DNA of 10,715 nucleotides from Bacteroidaceae bacterium. GTDB lineage: Bacteria > Bacteroidota > Bacteroidia > Bacteroidales > CHK158-818. The position numbers and the translations under genes are program-made. The DNA lies in contig JAFUKV010000254.1 in assembly GCA_017467745.1 (NCBI GenBank), positions 1-10,715 on the forward strand. The letters run 5' to 3'. Position 1 is the stretch's first letter. Every line of letters begins with the position of its first letter. This document shows, piece by piece, positions 7,266 to 10,715 of the stretch. The notes below the pieces were generated by a model that saw nothing but the letters and a program-made list of their open reading frames with translations, searched no databases and was not told where the DNA came from.

Positions 7266-8894
7266 ATGAAACACTTCATCTCTTCAATTTTGTTATTTGT
7301 TTGCCTTAACCATAACGTATTTGCGCAAGACATCCTTTGTAAAGATTCTCTAATTGCCGATTTTGCTCGGCTTACCCGTTTTCTCGAAGAGACTCACCCT
7401 GACCCTTATACCGGATTCGGAGGCCGTTACTTTTTCCGCAAAGAGGCATTGCGCATAGAGAACATTCTTCGTAACCAAGATACTGATCTTTCCGGATTCT
7501 CTACGCTTATAACATCGTTTTTGGCGAATATCGGCGACGAGCATACCTCTCTTTTTACCTCAAATAATCAGGCCAATCAAACAAAAGGGTTTGCCGCTAT
7601 AAATGCTCGGGTTATTCCTGACGGGTTGATTGTGTCCGGAGTAATAAAAGAAAAAGAGCAGTTGTTAGGAAGCCGTATTCTCGGAATAGAGGGAGTTCCC
7701 ATAGCGGAAGTCTTGAAAAAATTTACATCTCTAAGCGCGTGCGAGAACGAATATGGTGCTTACCTGAAACTTGCCAACAGTATTAATGGCGGGCAGACTT
7801 TAAGCATGTTATTTCCCGAATTGGGCAATACTGTAACATATACATTCCAGACCGTTTCCGGTGATCGGCTAAATGTTGAGTTTCCGTTTATCTCGGGAGA
7901 TGAGTGGATGAAAGTTGTTATGGAAAAAATGAAATATGTTCCGCAAACTCCCGTTACAAGCGGCAGTGGTTACATGTTCTACGGATATGCCGATGATAAG
8001 AAAGATATTATGCGTTTCCGGTTGTTAAGCATAATGGCTCGCGAAAATTTCAGGTTTTGCATAGAGAACGGTTGGGACGGCAGCACGGAGATGATGAAGT
8101 CGTTTTACGCTTATACGCTTGGCAAAGAAATGCCTGCCGATATAGAAACAGCTTTGCAAGGAATCCCTTCGTTTTCTGAAACTTTCTTTTCAATGCTGCA
8201 AGAAATGAAAACAAACAACTCGCAAACATTGATTATCGATTTACGGGGAAATGGCGGCGGATGGACGCCCATAACGCTACCTTCTCTCTATATGCTGTTC
8301 GGAGATGATTATCTGACAACGAAAATGGATGTAGAGTTTTCTCGCATGGTATCGCCTTTGCTCCTCAAAAAGCAAAACATGACTCTCGAAAAATTTAACA
8401 GTTCATCGGGATATAACTATAAGTTGGGCGATTTCACTATTCCCGAAAACGATAATGGAGCGGAAAAAACCGATATTGTTAATATCAGAAAAGGATTCGT
8501 TGCAAATGCAATGAGTGAAATGAAAAAGGAACTTGAAAAACAAAACGGAAAACCTGTTTACAAGCCTGCGAAAGTATATGTAGTTACTGATGCCGCAACA
8601 TTTAGTGCAGCGTTTCACTACGCGTTTTATCTCTGGAAAATGGGCGCTACTATTGTTGGTGTTCCGTGTCATCAGTCTCCCAACACTTTTATGGAGGGAA
8701 CACCATTTCAACTTCCATATACACGGTTAGAGGGAACCATTTCAAATTCCATGCAGATATTCTTGCCCGGTACAGATGCCCGTGCAAAAGTTTTTTGGCC
8801 AGATATGATGCCGGACTACGAAGATTACTGCAAATATAATTTCGACTCCAATATGGAAGTATTATGGTTGTTAGATAAGATTAGAGAAAAATAA
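7266..8894 (+). CDS. Exported S41-family peptidase-like protein
   Basis: A 542-residue protein with a Sec signal peptide (residues 1-20, likely cut at VFA-QD), so it acts in the periplasm or outside the cell. An N-terminal helical region (22-95) ends in GDEHTSL, the D-x-H-T motif of S41 proteins. A PDZ-like segment follows at about 107-155. The tail-specific protease core shows LIIDLRGNGGG (322-332), the nucleophile region VVTDAATFSAAF (439-450, Ser447), and the C-terminal pattern VGVPCHQSPNTF...FQLP. The CtpA-type catalytic lysine about 25 residues after the serine is absent. His93 with Ser447 suggests a tricorn-like arrangement, or a non-classical site. About 160 residues between the PDZ-like part and the core (160-320) match nothing I recognise. 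Substrate unknown. The gene stands alone between terminators. Upstream (7107-7265) is AT-rich with no convincing promoter. Confidence 0.82.
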   Translation: MKHFISSILLFVCLNHNVFAQDILCKDSLIADFARLTRFLEETHPDPYTGFGGRYFFRKEALRIENILRNQDTDLSGFSTLITSFLANIGDEHTSLFTSNNQANQTKGFAAINARVIPDGLIVSGVIKEKEQLLGSRILGIEGVPIAEVLKKFTSLSACENEYGAYLKLANSINGGQTLSMLFPELGNTVTYTFQTVSGDRLNVEFPFISGDEWMKVVMEKMKYVPQTPVTSGSGYMFYGYADDKKDIMRFRLLSIMARENFRFCIENGWDGSTEMMKSFYAYTLGKEMPADIETALQGIPSFSETFFSMLQEMKTNNSQTLIIDLRGNGGGWTPITLPSLYMLFGDDYLTTKMDVEFSRMVSPLLLKKQNMTLEKFNSSSGYNYKLGDFTIPENDNGAEKTDIVNIRKGFVANAMSEMKKELEKQNGKPVYKPAKVYVVTDAATFSAAFHYAFYLWKMGATIVGVPCHQSPNTFMEGTPFQLPYTRLEGTISNSMQIFLPGTDARAKVFWPDMMPDYEDYCKYNFDSNMEVLWLLDKIREK

Positions 8895-8954
8895 TTTATC
8901 GTATAAAAGTTGCCTGTCATCCGCATAGTTAGCAGCGCAGGTTGCAATAACGAT

Positions 8955-8985
8955 ACAGAAGTTTCATCTAAACTTCTTGTTTTTT
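8955..8985 (+). terminator. First of two tandem terminator-like hairpins
   Basis: AGAAGTTT (8957-8964) and AAACTTCT (8970-8977) form a perfect 8-bp stem with loop CATCT, which can be lengthened by ACA/TGT across a bulged T. Six Ts follow at 8980-8985. It lies about 60 bases after the stop of the peptidase gene. The stem is AT-rich, so weaker than the next one. Confidence 0.55.
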
Positions 8986-8996
8986 AAATCTTGCTG

Positions 8997-9034
8997 ACGG
9001 GCTCGCTTCACAACGAGCCCGTTTTATTTTTTTG
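8997..9034 (+). terminator. Second, GC-rich intrinsic terminator after the peptidase gene
   Basis: ACGGGCTCG (8997-9005) and CGAGCCCGT (9014-9022) form a perfect 9-bp stem with an 8-base loop CTTCACAA. It is followed by TTTATTTTTTT. This is a canonical terminator and should isolate the peptidase gene from the glycosyltransferase unit. Confidence 0.88.
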
Positions 9035-9154
9035 TATAATATCTATATATGCATAAATAATAACGACCTGAATCTCTCCTTTTCTTAAAAACACTTAATA
9101 AACCAGAGCGGTCATACAGTGAACTTGCCTTTCTTCCGGAAAAATATCAAGGCT

Positions 9155-9188
9155 TTTGTTAATAATAAAATATATACTGCTATATTTG
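9155..9188 (+). promoter_or_regulatory. Promoter of the glycosyltransferase unit
   Basis: TATATTTG (9181-9188) is an exact TAnnTTTG match and TTTG at 9155-9158 is a full -33 element, with 22 bases between them, at the long end of the usual range. Transcription would begin at about 9194-9197, giving a leader of about 33 bases without an SD sequence. Confidence 0.55.
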
Positions 9189-9228
9189 TGAGCAAGTAGA
9201 TGTCATTAAAAATTCATAATAAAATTAG

Positions 9229-9963
9229 ATGAGAAACAAAACGAGAAAACTTTCGATAATTATTCCCGCATATAATGAATCAAAAACGATTGTTCAGGTT
9301 TTAAATAAAATCTTATCTATTCCCTTATATGACACGCAGAATAGCATAATAACAAAAGAAATAATAATCGTAGACGATTGTTCTACGGACAATACGCAGA
9401 AAAAAGTTGCGGAATTTATAGAACAACGCCCCTCCGAACTTATCAAATATACAAAACTCGAAAAAAATCATGGTAAGGGGTACGCTGTACGGACAGGTAT
9501 CCATTTAGCCACAGGCGATGTTATTATTATTCAGGATGCCGATTTGGAATATGACCCCGCCGATTACTCGAATTTGTTGCCTTTTATTTTGTCGGGAGAA
9601 TATAAAGTGGTGTACGGTTCGAGACTGTTGAATAGAGATAATCGATATTCGTATCGCAGTTTTTATTGGGGAGGCAGACTCGTTTCTTTTGTTACCAGTT
9701 TACTATTTGGAGTAAAAATAACAGACGAGCCTACTTGCTATAAAATGTTCGATGCGGCTGTTTTAAAATCCATACCTCTTGCCAGCGATAGATTTGGTTT
9801 TTGTCCTGAAATTACGGCCAAAGTCTTGAAAAGAGGCTACTCTATAAAAGAAGTTCCTATTAAATATTATCCTCGTTCTAAAAAGGAGGGGAAAAAAATA
9901 AAGTGGCGCGACGGCATTGAAGCTATTTATATACTTTTTAAATACAGGTTCGTAAAAAACTGA
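9229..9963 (+). CDS. DPM1-like family 2 glycosyltransferase
   Basis: A 244-residue soluble GT-A fold enzyme like dolichyl-phosphate mannose or polyprenyl-phosphate hexose synthases. The start LSIIIPAYNES (8-18) is the GT2 opening. IIIVDDCSTDNT has the nucleotide-binding aspartates D49/D50, and QDADLEYDP (102-110) holds the metal-binding DxD-like motif. GSR (130-132), TDEPTCYKMF (165-174) and FGFCPEITAK (189-198) are typical of the DPMS subgroup. It has no C-terminal membrane helices, unlike GtrB or ArnC types, so it is expected to work at the cytoplasmic face, moving a sugar from a nucleotide donor to polyprenyl phosphate. The sugar cannot be read from sequence. ATG start, no SD. It leads a unit with two membrane proteins, the next only five bases away, which suggests that its lipid-linked product is used by them. 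Confidence 0.88.
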   Translation: MRNKTRKLSIIIPAYNESKTIVQVLNKILSIPLYDTQNSIITKEIIIVDDCSTDNTQKKVAEFIEQRPSELIKYTKLEKNHGKGYAVRTGIHLATGDVIIIQDADLEYDPADYSNLLPFILSGEYKVVYGSRLLNRDNRYSYRSFYWGGRLVSFVTSLLFGVKITDEPTCYKMFDAAVLKSIPLASDRFGFCPEITAKVLKRGYSIKEVPIKYYPRSKKEGKKIKWRDGIEAIYILFKYRFVKN

Positions 9964-9968
9964 TAATT

Positions 9969-10511
9969 ATGGCAGTTCAACATAAAAAGACATTGAAGCA
10001 AGACTCTCATCCAAAGTCGTCATCTAACGTAGATGCGAAATGGTTGCTAAAAAATGTATTGTTTTTAGTTTTAGCATTAGTGCTGGTTAAATACATATTT
10101 TCAGAACATCCTACGTATCGTTGGGTATATCACGATTTGTTGAAAGGAAATATGAAAGTTATGAAAGAACATCCCAAACTTTCGTTCGACCAAAAGATGC
10201 AGATGAAACTCGGAGCGGATTATGATTATCTGCTTTTCTTAAAACGGACAACTCCTGAAAACGCTGTTATTCTTTACCCCTCGCAAGAGGCTTTCTCAAA
10301 GAAAGGCAGTCCTTTTACCCAAATATACAATAAAATGTATGTCACTCGTTTCCTCTATCCTCGTAAATTGGTATTGGAAAGTGAGTTAGATGTTAGCAAA
10401 TATGCAAATGAAATAACGCATGTAGCTATTGTAAACGGAGAAGGGCGGGATAAATTGTCTTATCCTACCGATACGGCATATCAACACGGAGTATTACCTG
10501 TAAAACCTTAA
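9969..10511 (+). CDS. Single-pass membrane protein of unknown family
   Basis: A 180-residue protein that I do not recognise. Residues 1-25 are polar and basic (KHKKTLK-like, then SSS), residues 26-44 form one hydrophobic helix (WLLKNVLFLVLALVLVKYIF), and residues 45-180 are soluble. The positive N-terminus argues that the C-terminal part is outside the cytoplasm. Motifs that may help a search are DYLLFLKRTTPENAVILYPS (about 85-104), TRFLYPRKLV (about 126-135) and THVAIVNGEG. Such TPENA...FLYPR text recalls the extracytoplasmic parts of GT-C/PMT-type membrane glycosyltransferases, here on a separate gene. This is an inference from memory. It starts five bases after the glycosyltransferase and ends 11 bases before the next membrane gene, so it is almost certainly in the same operon. 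Confidence 0.75.
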   Translation: MAVQHKKTLKQDSHPKSSSNVDAKWLLKNVLFLVLALVLVKYIFSEHPTYRWVYHDLLKGNMKVMKEHPKLSFDQKMQMKLGADYDYLLFLKRTTPENAVILYPSQEAFSKKGSPFTQIYNKMYVTRFLYPRKLVLESELDVSKYANEITHVAIVNGEGRDKLSYPTDTAYQHGVLPVKP

Positions 10512-10522
10512 AAGTAACATAT

Positions 10523-10715
10523 ATGCTTATATTAGGAATTTTAATTTTAATCGCAATAGGTTTCATTATCGTCAACGCAATATCCGTACAATTTTCTTGG
10601 TACGAAAAAATAGGGCTTTCTTTTCCTGTCGGTATAGGTGTTCAAACTCTTATTATGGCGATTATCAACCTGTTCGGCATACCATTGACTATTTCGAGTA
10701 TTTTCATTGCAGACG
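10523..10715 (+). CDS. N-terminus of a multi-pass membrane protein (partial)
   Basis: ATG at 10523 opens a frame that stays open for 64 codons to the window end. It encodes a strongly hydrophobic sequence: a first helix at residues 1-21 (MLILGILILIAIGFIIVNAI), a short loop SVQFSWYEKI, then hydrophobic stretches at about 31-50 and 53-63. The pattern of a hydrophobic N-terminus followed by W-x-E-K-I-G-L-S-F-P-x-G-x-G is seen in large membrane glycosyltransferases and polymerases, but too little is visible to assign a family. It lies 11 bases after the 180-residue membrane protein, and by context is a candidate GT-C enzyme that would use the lipid-linked sugar made by the first gene. Confidence 0.7.
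   Translation, partial: MLILGILILIAIGFIIVNAISVQFSWYEKIGLSFPVGIGVQTLIMAIINLFGIPLTISSIFIAD

Larger units (their letters stand above)
8895..9228. other. 334-base intergenic region
   Basis: No credible gene is seen. The first 60 bases can pair over a long range (TATCGT at 8897-8902 with ACGATA at 8950-8955, and CCTG with CAGG inside), then come the two terminator hairpins to 9034. Positions 9035-9150 are AT-rich with no recognised signal. The promoter of the glycosyltransferase unit occupies about 9155-9188. Confidence 0.6.

Noticed and set aside
7266..7325. Possible lipoprotein signal around the Cys at residue 13 (LLFVC)
   Set aside because: The residue before the Cys is Val rather than Gly, Ala or Ser, and a normal signal-peptidase I site (VFA-Q) follows.
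9035..9150. AT-rich spacer checked for a small gene or RNA
   Set aside because: No open frame with a credible start and no stable hairpin was seen.

Overview
The window looks like chromosomal DNA of a member of the Bacteroidota, most likely order Bacteroidales. It is AT-rich. Most start codons lack a Shine-Dalgarno sequence. Two upstream regions carry a perfect Bacteroidota-type -7 element (TAnnTTTG) with a TTG or TTTG about 19-22 bases before it. The ATP-dependent pyruvate phosphate dikinase and the sequence of RlmD also resemble Bacteroidales proteins, judged from memory. No mobile element, tRNA, rRNA, CRISPR array or phage gene was seen.

Positions 2-4095, minus strand: three closely spaced genes probably transcribed as one unit. 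In transcription order they are rlmD (23S rRNA m5U methyltransferase, TTG start), a major facilitator superfamily transporter of unknown substrate, and a YbdG-type mechanosensitive channel. Gaps are 24 and 38 bases. Positions 4096-4325 are a divergent control region. It holds a good promoter for ppdK, a 14-base palindrome over its -33 element, and a leader with a perfect 10-bp hairpin that partly buries a 9-base anti-SD complement.

Positions 4326-7040, plus strand: ppdK, complete and with all expected catalytic motifs, linking pyruvate and phosphoenolpyruvate. It ends in a strong intrinsic terminator. Positions 7266-8894 encode an exported S41-family peptidase-like protein, followed by two tandem hairpins with T-runs.

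Positions 9229-10715, plus strand: a new transcription unit with its own promoter. It has a DPM1-like family 2 glycosyltransferase, a 180-residue single-pass membrane protein of unknown family five bases later, and the start of a multi-pass membrane protein cut by the window edge. The inferred role is to make a polyprenyl-phosphate sugar and use it on the outer face of the membrane. This three-gene set and the ppdK leader are the least ordinary parts of an otherwise housekeeping region.
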